Position numbers and translations under genes: made by a program. A stretch of 64,000 nt of DNA from an uncultured Acidovorax sp. Its GTDB lineage: Bacteria; Pseudomonadota; Gammaproteobacteria; Burkholderiales; Burkholderiaceae_C. Shown here piece by piece: positions 16,856 through 24,586 of the stretch. The stretch lies in the NCBI GenBank assembly GCA_913774625.1, contig CAJYHL010000071.1, positions 1 to 64,000 on the forward strand. Direction: 5' to 3'. Each line of letters starts with the position of its first letter. Position 1 is the stretch's first letter. The notes beneath the pieces are model-generated. The model was given only the letters and a program-made list of their open reading frames with translations. It was not told the origin of the DNA and did not search any database.

Positions 16856-17343
16856 GCGCCCGCCCCTTCGGCCGGGTGGGCGCAGCCCGCGCAGCGCCCG
16901 CGCACGGCGATGTCCACGGCCAGGTCCTCATGGCCGGCGGAGGCCAGCGCCTTGAGCATCTGCCGGGTGGCGTTCTGCAGCTTTTCCGATCCCTCGGACA
17001 GGCGGAACTGCCGGTGGCAGTCGTCGCACTCGAAGCGCGGCAGGCCGCCCTGCTCGGGCGCCTCGGGCTGCGCCAGGGTGTAGCGCGCCACACGCTGGGC
17101 ATCCACCTGCCGGCGCAGCAGGCCGGCGCCGGCCAGGCGGTCGAGCAGCCGATAGACGGTGACACGGTTCACCGCCACGCCGGCGCTGGTCAGAGCGGCT
17201 TCCACCTCGGCCTCGGACAGCGCAGCGCCGGGCTGCTGCGACAGCAGCGCCAGCGTGGCACGGGTGGCACGGGTGGAGCGCAGGCCGGGCGGCAGCGCCG
17301 GAGCCGGGCTGGCAGGCTGGGAGGAAGCGGCGGCGCGAGGCAT
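16852..17343 (-). CDS. zur: Fur-family regulator, probable Zur
   Basis: A 163-residue Fur-family repressor. The winged helix (about 20-85) includes SEAEVEAALTSAGVAVNRVT and VYRLLDRLAGAGLL. The dimerisation domain has the structural zinc cysteines CDDC and, near the end, CAGC. It heads an operon of transport and ZnuD-like genes, so zinc-responsive Zur fits better than Fur. I start it at ATG 17343: the frame extends to 17421, but that would put the palindrome at 17390-17416 inside the gene. No strong ribosome site is visible. Ferric regulation cannot be excluded. Confidence 0.75.
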   Translation of the reverse strand: MPRAAASSQPASPAPALPPGLRSTRATRATLALLSQQPGAALSEAEVEAALTSAGVAVNRVTVYRLLDRLAGAGLLRRQVDAQRVARYTLAQPEAPEQGGLPRFECDDCHRQFRLSEGSEKLQNATRQMLKALASAGHEDLAVDIAVRGRCAGCAHPAEGAGA

Positions 17344-17389
17344 GGAACGGATGGGCGCAAGACGGGGCTGCCCCTGGATGGCAGGCAGC

Positions 17390-17416
17390 CAATAACGCAA
17401 ATGGGTTGCATTATGC
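17390..17416. promoter_or_regulatory. Candidate Zur autoregulatory operator
   Basis: An interrupted palindrome: TAACGCAA (17393-17400), spacer ATGGG, TTGCATTA (17406-17413), 7 of 8 positions paired. The arms extend to 17390 and 17416 with partial pairing. It sits about 47 bp upstream of the preferred regulator start, where autoregulation by a Fur-family protein is expected. Confidence 0.5.
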
Positions 17417-17443
17417 GGCATGCCCGGCCTGCCGCCGACCGGT

Positions 17444-18007
17444 TCACGCCGGCTCGGGCTTGAGGTACCGGGTGAAAGTCTTGCGGAACTTGGCCACCTT
17501 GGGGCCGACCACGAAGGCGCAGTAGCCCTGCTGGGGATGGTTCAGGTAGTAGTCCTGGTGGTAGTCCTCGGCGGGCCAGTAGCTCTGCAGGGGCAGCACC
17601 TCGGTCACGATGGGTGCGCCGAAGAGGCCGTCCTGCGCCATCTGCGCGATCAGTTCCTTCGCCACCGCTTCCTGCGCCGGATCGGTGAAATAGATGCCGC
17701 TGCGGTATTGCGTGCCCACGTCGTTGCCCTGTCGGTTGGGCGTGGTGGGGTCGTGTGTGGCGAAGAAGATCTCCAGGATCTCCCGCACGCCGATCACGGC
17801 CGGGTCGAAGCTGAGCTTGACCACCTCGGCATGGCCGGTCTGGCCGGTGCAGATCTGCTCGTAGGTCGGCGCAGGGACATGTCCGTTGGCGTAGCCGCTT
17901 TCCACATCGACCACGCCGCGCACGCGGTCGAACACGGCCTCGGTGCACCAGAAGCAGCCGCCGCCCAGGACGATGGACTCGAGCCGCCGGTCTTTCGAAT
18001 CTTCCAT
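17444..18007 (-). CDS. msrA: Peptide methionine sulfoxide reductase A
   Basis: A 187-residue MsrA. The catalytic motif GGGCFWC puts the nucleophilic Cys at 18. Later come ESGYANG, the GHAEVVKLSFDP strand, SYWPAEDYHQDYY, and GYCAF with a probable resolving cysteine. It reduces methionine-S-sulfoxide in damaged proteins. I use ATG 18007 because AGAGAGG stands just upstream and homology starts there, although the frame is open to 18349. It follows the regulator gene on the same strand but is read towards it, so it is probably a separate unit. Confidence 0.93.
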   Translation of the reverse strand: MEDSKDRRLESIVLGGGCFWCTEAVFDRVRGVVDVESGYANGHVPAPTYEQICTGQTGHAEVVKLSFDPAVIGVREILEIFFATHDPTTPNRQGNDVGTQYRSGIYFTDPAQEAVAKELIAQMAQDGLFGAPIVTEVLPLQSYWPAEDYHQDYYLNHPQQGYCAFVVGPKVAKFRKTFTRYLKPEPA

Positions 18008-18209
18008 GAAGCCTCTCTTGTGTGTTTCGCTGGTTGCAGGAACGCGGGCCGTCAAGGCCTGCGAACCGAGCATGGTAGGCGCCGCGCCGCCCTCGAACCG
18101 GCAGGCCCGCGAACACTTGGCATGCCAGCAAGGGCTTGGGCGGGACAGCGCAGGAGCGGCGCGCCCGCCCCTGCGACGTTGACGCTGCGTTGGGAGGCTG
18201 CTACATTGC

Positions 18210-18231
18210 TTACTAACCAGCTGGTCATTAA
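18210..18231. promoter_or_regulatory. Candidate TetR operator
   Basis: Two 11-nt arms, TTACTAACCAG (18210-18220) and CTGGTCATTAA (18221-18231), pair at 9 of 11 positions around a perfect ACCAGCTGGT core. It lies in the 320-bp gap between msrA and the TetR gene, about 100 bp before the latter. The rest of this gap (18008-18327) shows only a short palindrome, CGTTCC-A-GGAACG (18315-18327), overlapping the ribosome site. Confidence 0.6.
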
Positions 18232-18327
18232 GAGCCGCAATCGAACTGCCGAAAAGCGCGCGGCATCCATGCCGCATGCGGCCCGAAGGGGCCACCGGTT
18301 CTTTCCGTATCCGCCGTTCCAGGAACG

Positions 18328-19041
18328 ATGCTCCCCAAGCCCCATCCATCCAGCCCCGCCGCAGATGACAGCCCGCGGCGCGAACGACGCAAGGAAGCCC
18401 GCCCGGGCGAACTGCTCGAAGCCGCGCTCGACCTGTTCGTCGAAAAAGGCTATGCCGCCACCAAGGTGGACGAGGTGGCTGCGCGCGCCGGAGTGTCCAA
18501 GGGCACCCTGTTCCTCTATTTCCCCAGCAAGGAAGATCTCTTCAAGGCCGTGGTGCGGGACAGCATCGCCGGCCGCTTCGCTGAATGGGACATGGAGGTG
18601 GATACCTTCACCGGAACCACCTGCGAGCTGATCCGCTGCTGCCTGCAGGAATGGTGGGACCGCATCGGCTCCACGCGCGCCTCGGGCATCACCAAGCTGA
18701 TGCTCTACGAGGCCCAGAATTTCCCCGAGATCGCCCGCTTCTACCGCGAAGAGGTGGTGGAGCCCGCCAACCGGTTGATACGCCGCGCCCTGCAGCGCGG
18801 CGTGGACCGGGGCGAGTTCGAGGTGGCCGACCTGGACTACGCCATCTATCCCGTGATCGCACCGCTCATCTTCCTGGCGATGAACCAGCATGCGCTGGGC
18901 GTGTGCGCAGGCGGGCCGGGCTCGATCGAGCCCGAACGCTATATCGCCACGGTCGCCGACACCTTGCTGCGCGGCTTCTGCGTGCGCGCGGAAGCCGACC
19001 TTGCCCCGCCTAGAATCGTGGGTTTGTCACCGTCGTCCTGA
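18328..19041 (+). CDS. TetR/AcrR-family transcriptional regulator
   Basis: A 237-residue regulator. Residues 25-75 form the TetR helix-turn-helix (LLEAALDLFVEKGYAATKVD, AGVSKGTLFLYFPSKEDLF). The C-terminal helical domain contains a TetR_C-like segment (LMLYEAQNFPEIARFYREE). GGAACG precedes the ATG directly. The upstream palindrome at 18210-18231 suggests autorepression. The TolC gene less than 1.3 kb downstream is a plausible target, but no efflux pump gene lies here, so the regulon is unknown. Confidence 0.88.
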   Translation: MLPKPHPSSPAADDSPRRERRKEARPGELLEAALDLFVEKGYAATKVDEVAARAGVSKGTLFLYFPSKEDLFKAVVRDSIAGRFAEWDMEVDTFTGTTCELIRCCLQEWWDRIGSTRASGITKLMLYEAQNFPEIARFYREEVVEPANRLIRRALQRGVDRGEFEVADLDYAIYPVIAPLIFLAMNQHALGVCAGGPGSIEPERYIATVADTLLRGFCVRAEADLAPPRIVGLSPSS

Positions 19042-19072
19042 CCCACTGATCCACGAGTCCCGGAGTCCTCCC

Positions 19073-19786
19073 ATGAACATGCCCCTGAACACGTCCGCCA
19101 ATGCCAGCGATCCGATCGCGCAGGCGCGCTACAACATGATCGAGCAGCAGATCCGTCCCTGGAACGTGCTCGATCCCGAGGTGCTGGATCTCCTCGCGGT
19201 CGTGCGCCGGGAAGAGTTCGTGCCCGCAGCCCACTACGGCATGGCCTTCATGGACACCGAGATCCCGCTCAACGCATCGGCCGACGAAGCCCTGCGCCTG
19301 GGCCAGTGCATGCTGGCGCCGCGCGTGGAAGCCCGCATGCTGCAGGACCTGCAGGTCAAGCCCACCGACCGCGTGCTGGAGATCGGCACCGGCTCCGGCT
19401 ACATGGCGGCGCTGCTGGCGTCCCGTGCCGAACACGTGACCACGCTGGAAATCGCCCCCGAACTGGTCGAATTCGCCCGCGAGAACCTGCAGAGCGCCGG
19501 CATCGCCAACGTGGAAGTGCGCCAGGCCGACGGCGCCGATGCAGGCCAGCTACCCCAAGGCCCGTTCGACGTGATCGTGCTGAGCGGCTCCGTGGCCGAA
19601 GTGCCCCAGGCGCTGCTGTCCCTGCTGCGCGACGGCGGCCGGCTGGGTGCCGTCGTGGGCCTGGAGCCGATGATGCGCGCCACCTTCGTGCGCCGCGCCG
19701 GCAACCGCTTCGACACCACCACGCCCTGGGACACCATCGCGCCGCGACTGCAGCGCTTCCCCGAGCCCTCGACCTTCACGTTCTGA
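19073..19786 (+). CDS. pcm: Protein-L-isoaspartate O-methyltransferase family protein
   Basis: A 237-residue class I SAM methyltransferase of the PCMT family: RYNMIEQQIRPWNV at the start, LGQCMLAPRVEARML, motif I VLEIGTGSGYMAALLA (about 102-117) and the acidic strand TLEIAPEL. PCMT enzymes repair isoaspartyl residues in aged proteins. The gene is 31 nt after the TetR stop. A TAGAAT hexamer at 19010-19015 inside the end of the TetR gene could be its own -10 element. Confidence 0.85.
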   Translation: MNMPLNTSANASDPIAQARYNMIEQQIRPWNVLDPEVLDLLAVVRREEFVPAAHYGMAFMDTEIPLNASADEALRLGQCMLAPRVEARMLQDLQVKPTDRVLEIGTGSGYMAALLASRAEHVTTLEIAPELVEFARENLQSAGIANVEVRQADGADAGQLPQGPFDVIVLSGSVAEVPQALLSLLRDGGRLGAVVGLEPMMRATFVRRAGNRFDTTTPWDTIAPRLQRFPEPSTFTF

Positions 19787-19856
19787 TCCCCGGCAGCCGG
19801 GCGCCGGCCTTGGCGCTCCAGCGTCGTCTCCTCTTTTTCCCTGATCGAAGCCTCGC

Positions 19857-20198
19857 ATGATCGACCACGTCCGCCCCGCCCAACTGTCCGACTGGTTCGC
19901 CGCCGCGCCCGAGGCCGGCCGCCCCCTGGTGCTGGACGTGCGCGAGCCGTGGGAGCTGCAGACCGCCAGCGTCGCGCCCGAAGGCTTCGAGCTGCTCTCC
20001 ATTCCCATGGGCTCGCTGCCCGACCGCCTGGCCGAACTCGATGCCGCCCGCCCCATCGCCTGCCTGTGCCACCACGGCATGCGCAGCCTGAGGGTGGCGG
20101 GCTTCCTGGAACACCACGGCTTCGAGCGGGTCGCCAACATCAGCGGGGGCATCGATGCCTGGTCGCAGGAACGCGACCCGGCCGTGCCGCGCTACTGA
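19857..20198 (+). CDS. Rhodanese-like domain protein
   Basis: A 113-residue single rhodanese domain: LVLDVREPWEL (24-34), the active-site loop CHHGMRS with Cys71 as the persulfide-carrying residue, and the C-terminal NISGGIDAWS. Such proteins transfer sulfane sulfur to thiol or cyanide acceptors. It lies between the methyltransferase and TolC genes, same strand, with about 70 nt upstream. This order looks like a conserved housekeeping cluster; no specific partner can be named. Confidence 0.9.
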   Translation: MIDHVRPAQLSDWFAAAPEAGRPLVLDVREPWELQTASVAPEGFELLSIPMGSLPDRLAELDAARPIACLCHHGMRSLRVAGFLEHHGFERVANISGGIDAWSQERDPAVPRY

Positions 20199-20308
20199 GC
20201 CGGGTTGAGCGCGCCGCGCAGCGCCTTTTCTTTTCGCTCCACGCCGCAGCCACGGCGTGGCCGAGCCCTGGATGGATCTGGCTGACACGAGGAAGAAAGA
20301 CGAGACTT

Positions 20309-21649
20309 ATGCTGAAGACCTCTCTGGCGCGGCTTGCCTGTGCCGCACTGGCCGCCTGCGCATCGCTGGGCCTCGCCTCGCCGGCACGGGCGCAGAGCCT
20401 GTCCGAGATGGTGGCGCTGGCCCGCAGCTACGACGCCGCCTGGCAGTCCGCCCGGGCGCAGTTCGATGCCGCCGGAAGCCGGGCCGAGCAGGCCCGTGCC
20501 GGCCTGCTGCCCAGCGTGGGCCTTTCGGCCGGCGCCAGCTATGCGCAGACCGAGGTCAGCCGCCCGCCCATCGACCTGGACGCGCCCACGCAGCAGATCG
20601 GCGTGAACGCCACCCAGCCGCTCTACCGGCCCGCCAACCGCATCGCCTTCGAGCAGGGCCAGCGCAGCGTGGCCATCGCCCAGGCGCAGCTCGATGCCGC
20701 CAGCCAGGACCTGCTGGTGCGCGTGAGCCAGGCTTATTTCGACGTGCTGGCAGCGCAGGACACGCTGAGCTTCGTGCAGGCGCAGAAGGCTGCGGTGACC
20801 GAGCAGCGCGCCGCCGCGCAGCGCAACTTCGAGGTCGGCACCGCCACCATCACCGATTCGCGCGAGGCGCAGGCGCGCTTCGACCTGGTGGCGGCGCAGG
20901 AGATCGCCGCAGAGAACGACCTGCGCGTCAAGCGCCTGGCACTGGACCAGCTGGTGGGCCGCCCGGGCACGGCGCCGCTGCCGCTCAAGCAGCCTGTGCA
21001 GTTGCCGCCGGTGCTGCCCGCCGACGTGAATACCTGGGTCGCCACGGCCGAGGACCAGCAGCCGCAGGTGCGGCAGGCCGCCATCGCGCTGGACGTGGCC
21101 GAGCTGGAAACCCGCAAGGCCGAGGCCGGCCACCTGCCCACCGTCGATCTGCAGGCCGGCTATGCCGTGGTGCGCAACCCGCGCGGCACCGTCACCACGC
21201 CGGGCCTGAACTCGCGCACCAACAACGCCACCGTGGGCGTGGCGCTCACACTGCCGCTCTTTGCCGGCTTCGCCGTGCAGAACCGCGTGAAGGAAACGCT
21301 GTCGCTGGAGGAAAAAGCACGCGCCGACCTGGAGAACGCCCGCCGCAGCGTGGCGCAGGCCACGCGCACGGCCTTCTTCGGCGTGCAGTCGGGCCAGAGC
21401 CAGGTCGCCGCGCTGCAGGCCGCCGAGGCCTCCAGCCAGAGCGCGCTGGAGGCCAACCAGCTGGGCTACCAGGTGGGCGTGCGCATCAACATCGACGTGC
21501 TGAACGCGCAGAGCCAGCTGTTCCAGACCCGGCGCGACCTGGCCCAGGCCCGCTATGGCGTGCTGATGGGCGGGCTGCGCCTGAAGCAGGCCGCCGGCAC
21601 GCTGACCGACCAGGACGTGAACGCGCTGGATGCGCTGCTGGTGCGCTGA
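20309..21649 (+). CDS. tolC: TolC-family outer-membrane channel protein
   Basis: A 446-residue outer-membrane efflux protein. The signal peptide ends at about 29 (SPARAQ). Two tandem OEP repeats follow, each with long coiled-coil helices (AQLDAASQDLLVRVSQAYFD, then ARRSVAQATRTAFFGVQ), and the pattern GYQVGVRINIDVLNAQSQLF is typical of TolC. It forms the outer-membrane exit duct for type I secretion or RND and MFS pumps. No inner-membrane partner is encoded beside it, which is usual for the housekeeping TolC. Confidence 0.9.
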   Translation: MLKTSLARLACAALAACASLGLASPARAQSLSEMVALARSYDAAWQSARAQFDAAGSRAEQARAGLLPSVGLSAGASYAQTEVSRPPIDLDAPTQQIGVNATQPLYRPANRIAFEQGQRSVAIAQAQLDAASQDLLVRVSQAYFDVLAAQDTLSFVQAQKAAVTEQRAAAQRNFEVGTATITDSREAQARFDLVAAQEIAAENDLRVKRLALDQLVGRPGTAPLPLKQPVQLPPVLPADVNTWVATAEDQQPQVRQAAIALDVAELETRKAEAGHLPTVDLQAGYAVVRNPRGTVTTPGLNSRTNNATVGVALTLPLFAGFAVQNRVKETLSLEEKARADLENARRSVAQATRTAFFGVQSGQSQVAALQAAEASSQSALEANQLGYQVGVRINIDVLNAQSQLFQTRRDLAQARYGVLMGGLRLKQAAGTLTDQDVNALDALLVR

Positions 21650-21692
21650 AACTCCAGCCTTTCCACAGCCAGCCCATGCGGAACCTGGGCAA

Positions 21693-21718
21693 CCAGCTGT
21701 CGAATAGATAGCAGCTGG
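21693..21718. repeat. Dispersed 17-bp palindromic element, copy 1
   Basis: Core GCTGT-N7-ATAGC at 21696-21712, extended here to CCAGCTG (21693-21699) and CAGCTGG (21712-21718). It sits between the convergent tolC and acetyltransferase genes and may also act as a terminator hairpin. Confidence 0.55.
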
Positions 21719-21736
21719 AAAAGTGCCGGCCGGCTG

Positions 21737-24445
21737 CTACAGCTGATGCACTACCAGCTTGAAGTCCCGGTCTTCCTCGAAGGCCTTGACCTCGAAGCCC
21801 AGGCGCCGCATGAGCTTGAGCATGCTGGGGTTGTTGGAGAGCACCAGCCCGTTGATCTCGGCCAGGCCCCGGTCGCGGGCCACGTCCATGATGCTGAGCA
21901 TCAGGCGCGAGCCCAGGCCGCGGCCGTTGAAGTCGTCGGCCACCACCAGGGAAAATTCGCAGCTCGACTGGTCCGGATTGGTCACGTAGCGCGACACGCC
22001 CACCACGCGCTCGGTCTCGCTCACGTCGCCCGCCGCGTTCACGCTGCGTTCGCGCACCACGGCCACCAGCGCCATCTCGCGGTCGTAGTCGATGAGCGTG
22101 AAGCGCGCCAGCATGCTGGCGGGCAGCTCGGCGATCTGCGAGATGAAGCGGAAGTAGCGGCTCTCGGGCGACATGCCCTTGACCAGGGTCTGCAGCATCT
22201 GCGCGTCGTCCGGGCGGATCGGCCGCACCAGGAATTCGCCGCCCCCGCGCATGGGCCAGATCTGCTCGTAGCGCGCCGGGTACGGAAGGATCGCCAGATG
22301 GTGATAGGTGCTGGGCCCACCTACATCGGCCCGCGCCGCCAGGCCCTGGCCCACGCTGGCGATGACGATGCGCGCATCCACCGCCACCGCACCCTCCTCG
22401 TCGGCGATCAGCGGGTTGATGTCCATCTCGCGCAACTGCGGCAGCGCGCAGACCATCTCGGACACCCGCAGCAGCACCTGCTCCAGCGCCTCGCGCTGCA
22501 CGGCGCTGGCGCCGCGCCACTCGCCCAGCGTTTCGGCCACGCGGGAGCGGTCGATCAGCCGGCGCGCCAGGAACTGGTTGAGCGGGGGCAGCTCCATGGC
22601 GCGGTCGTCGATGAGTTCGACCATGGTGCCGCCCGCGCCGAAGGTGATGACCGGGCCGAAGGGCTCGTCGGTCACCACGCCGATGCAGATCTCCCGGCCG
22701 CGCCGCGCGCGGGCCATGTTCTGCACCGTCACGCCGTTGATGCGGGCGCCGGGCTGCAGCCGCGCGACGCGCTGCACCATGTCGGTGTAGGTGTCGCGGG
22801 CGGCCTGGCCGCTGTGGATGTTGAGCGCCACGCCGCCCACGTCGGACTTGTGGGCGATGTCGGGCGAATCGATCTTGAGCGCCACCGGAAAGCCCAGCTG
22901 CGTGGCGATCATCATCGCCTCGTGCGCGGAGCGCGCCAGGATGGTCTTGGTGACCGGGATGTGGAAGGCCGCCAGCAGCGTCTTGGACTCCATCTCGGTC
23001 AGCACGTTGCGGCGCTCGGCCAGCACGCTTTCGATGACCAGGCGCGCGCCCTCGATGTCGGGCTTGGCCAGCGCCGTGAGCGGCGGCGGCGTCTGCTGCA
23101 GCAGCTGCTGGTTCTGGTAGAACGAGGCGATGTTGCCGAAGGCGCCCACAGCCGCCTCGGGCGTGCGGAAGTTGGGGATCTCGGCGGAATGCAGCACCTC
23201 GCGCCCCGGCACCACCGAGGCATCGCCCATCCAGCAGGCCAGCAGCGGCTTGCCGATGTGCTGCTTGGCCTCGGCCAGCACCCGGGCCACGGCCGCCGAA
23301 TCGGAGCCCACCTTGGGGGAGAAGATGGCCAGCAGGCCGTCCACCTGGCGGTCGCGCGCGGCCGACTCGAGCGCGGCACGGTAATGCTCGGGGCCGGCTT
23401 CTTCCGAGACGTCGATCAGGTCCGCCAGCGAGGCCAGCGGCGGCAGCTGCGCGGCCAGCGCCGTGGCCGAATCGGCAGAAAGCCGGGCCAGTTCCAGATG
23501 GATCTCGTTGACCCAGTCGGCCGCCAGCACGCCGGGGCCGCCGCCGTTGGTGATGATGGCCAGGCGCTTGCCCACCGGCCGGTAGCGCGAGGCCAGGCAC
23601 TTGGCGGCCGAAAAGAGTTCAACGAAGGAGCGCACCCGCACCGCGCCCGCGCGGCGCAGCGCGGCGTCGAACACGTCGTCGCTGCCCACGATGGTGCCGC
23701 TGTGGGTCTGGGCGGCCTCGTTGCCCGCCGGCTTGCGGCCGGCCTTGAGCACCACCACCGGCTTGGCGTTGGCGGCCGAGCGCAGCGCGCTCATGAAGCG
23801 CCGGGCGCTGGAGATGCCCTCCATGTAGACCACGATGCTCTGCGTGCGCGCGTCGTTGGCGAGGAAGTCCAGCACCTCGGCGATGTCCACGTCGGTATTG
23901 CGGCCCAGCGACACCACGGTGGAAAAGCCCACCGCGTTCTTGCTGGCCCAGTCCAGGATGGACGCCGTGAGCGAGCCCGACTGGCAGACCAGCGCCAGCG
24001 AGCCTTCGCGCGCCAGCGGCCCTGCCGCGCTGGCGTTGAGCTGCAGATGCGGGCGCTGCAGGCCCAGCGAATTCGGGCCCAGCAGGTGCATGCCCTCGCG
24101 CCGGGCGATCTGCTTGAGCCGCGCCGCCTGGTCGCCGTCCAGCCCGTGCGAGAGCACCAGCGCCGCGCGGCAGCCGATGCGTCCGGCCACCTCCAGCGCC
24201 GCCACGGTGTCGGCCGGCGGCAGCGCGATCACGGCCAGGTCGGCCCGGGTCTGCGCCAGGTCGGCCAGCGTGCCGCTGGTGTGGATGTCCAGGAACTGCA
24301 GCGTGCCGGTGAAGCGCTGCGCACGCAGCGCCTCGTGCAGCGCCCGGCCGCAGGGCGTCAGCGTCTCGGGCTGATCGGCACGGCCGGCCAGCACGGCGAT
24401 GGAACCGGGGGCGAAGAGCGCGGTGAGGTAGTGTTTTTCGATCAT
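21737..24445 (-). CDS. Pat-like protein lysine acetyltransferase (acyl-CoA synthetase-like + GNAT)
   Basis: A 902-residue fusion. Residues 1-130 form a CoA-binding Rossmann domain, 130-460 the succinyl-CoA-ligase-like domains, and 480-700 an ATP-grasp domain (VALKIDSPDIAHKSDVGGVA; ITFGAGGTMVELIDD). About 735-902 is a GNAT domain (FLVRPIRPDDAQML; DFNGRGLGSRLM). This is the Pat/PatZ layout, an enzyme that acetylates and switches off AMP-forming acyl-CoA synthetases. The phosphohistidine position is kept (His248 in QTHSGTI), whereas E. coli PatZ has Asn, so residual ligase activity is possible. ATG 24445 is used; the frame extends to 24541. Confidence 0.85.
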   Translation of the reverse strand: MIEKHYLTALFAPGSIAVLAGRADQPETLTPCGRALHEALRAQRFTGTLQFLDIHTSGTLADLAQTRADLAVIALPPADTVAALEVAGRIGCRAALVLSHGLDGDQAARLKQIARREGMHLLGPNSLGLQRPHLQLNASAAGPLAREGSLALVCQSGSLTASILDWASKNAVGFSTVVSLGRNTDVDIAEVLDFLANDARTQSIVVYMEGISSARRFMSALRSAANAKPVVVLKAGRKPAGNEAAQTHSGTIVGSDDVFDAALRRAGAVRVRSFVELFSAAKCLASRYRPVGKRLAIITNGGGPGVLAADWVNEIHLELARLSADSATALAAQLPPLASLADLIDVSEEAGPEHYRAALESAARDRQVDGLLAIFSPKVGSDSAAVARVLAEAKQHIGKPLLACWMGDASVVPGREVLHSAEIPNFRTPEAAVGAFGNIASFYQNQQLLQQTPPPLTALAKPDIEGARLVIESVLAERRNVLTEMESKTLLAAFHIPVTKTILARSAHEAMMIATQLGFPVALKIDSPDIAHKSDVGGVALNIHSGQAARDTYTDMVQRVARLQPGARINGVTVQNMARARRGREICIGVVTDEPFGPVITFGAGGTMVELIDDRAMELPPLNQFLARRLIDRSRVAETLGEWRGASAVQREALEQVLLRVSEMVCALPQLREMDINPLIADEEGAVAVDARIVIASVGQGLAARADVGGPSTYHHLAILPYPARYEQIWPMRGGGEFLVRPIRPDDAQMLQTLVKGMSPESRYFRFISQIAELPASMLARFTLIDYDREMALVAVVRERSVNAAGDVSETERVVGVSRYVTNPDQSSCEFSLVVADDFNGRGLGSRLMLSIMDVARDRGLAEINGLVLSNNPSMLKLMRRLGFEVKAFEEDRDFKLVVHQL

Positions 24446-24586
24446 GGGCGGACGGAAAGGCAAGCTGGCATGCCGGCAGGCGGAGAGGCGCGGGTGCGCA
24501 GACCCGCATTTTGCGGGAAGGCCCGCCCCGGAAGGCCACATGCATCAAGCCCGGGCCGGATACGAGCAGGAATCAGCGCAAGCCGA

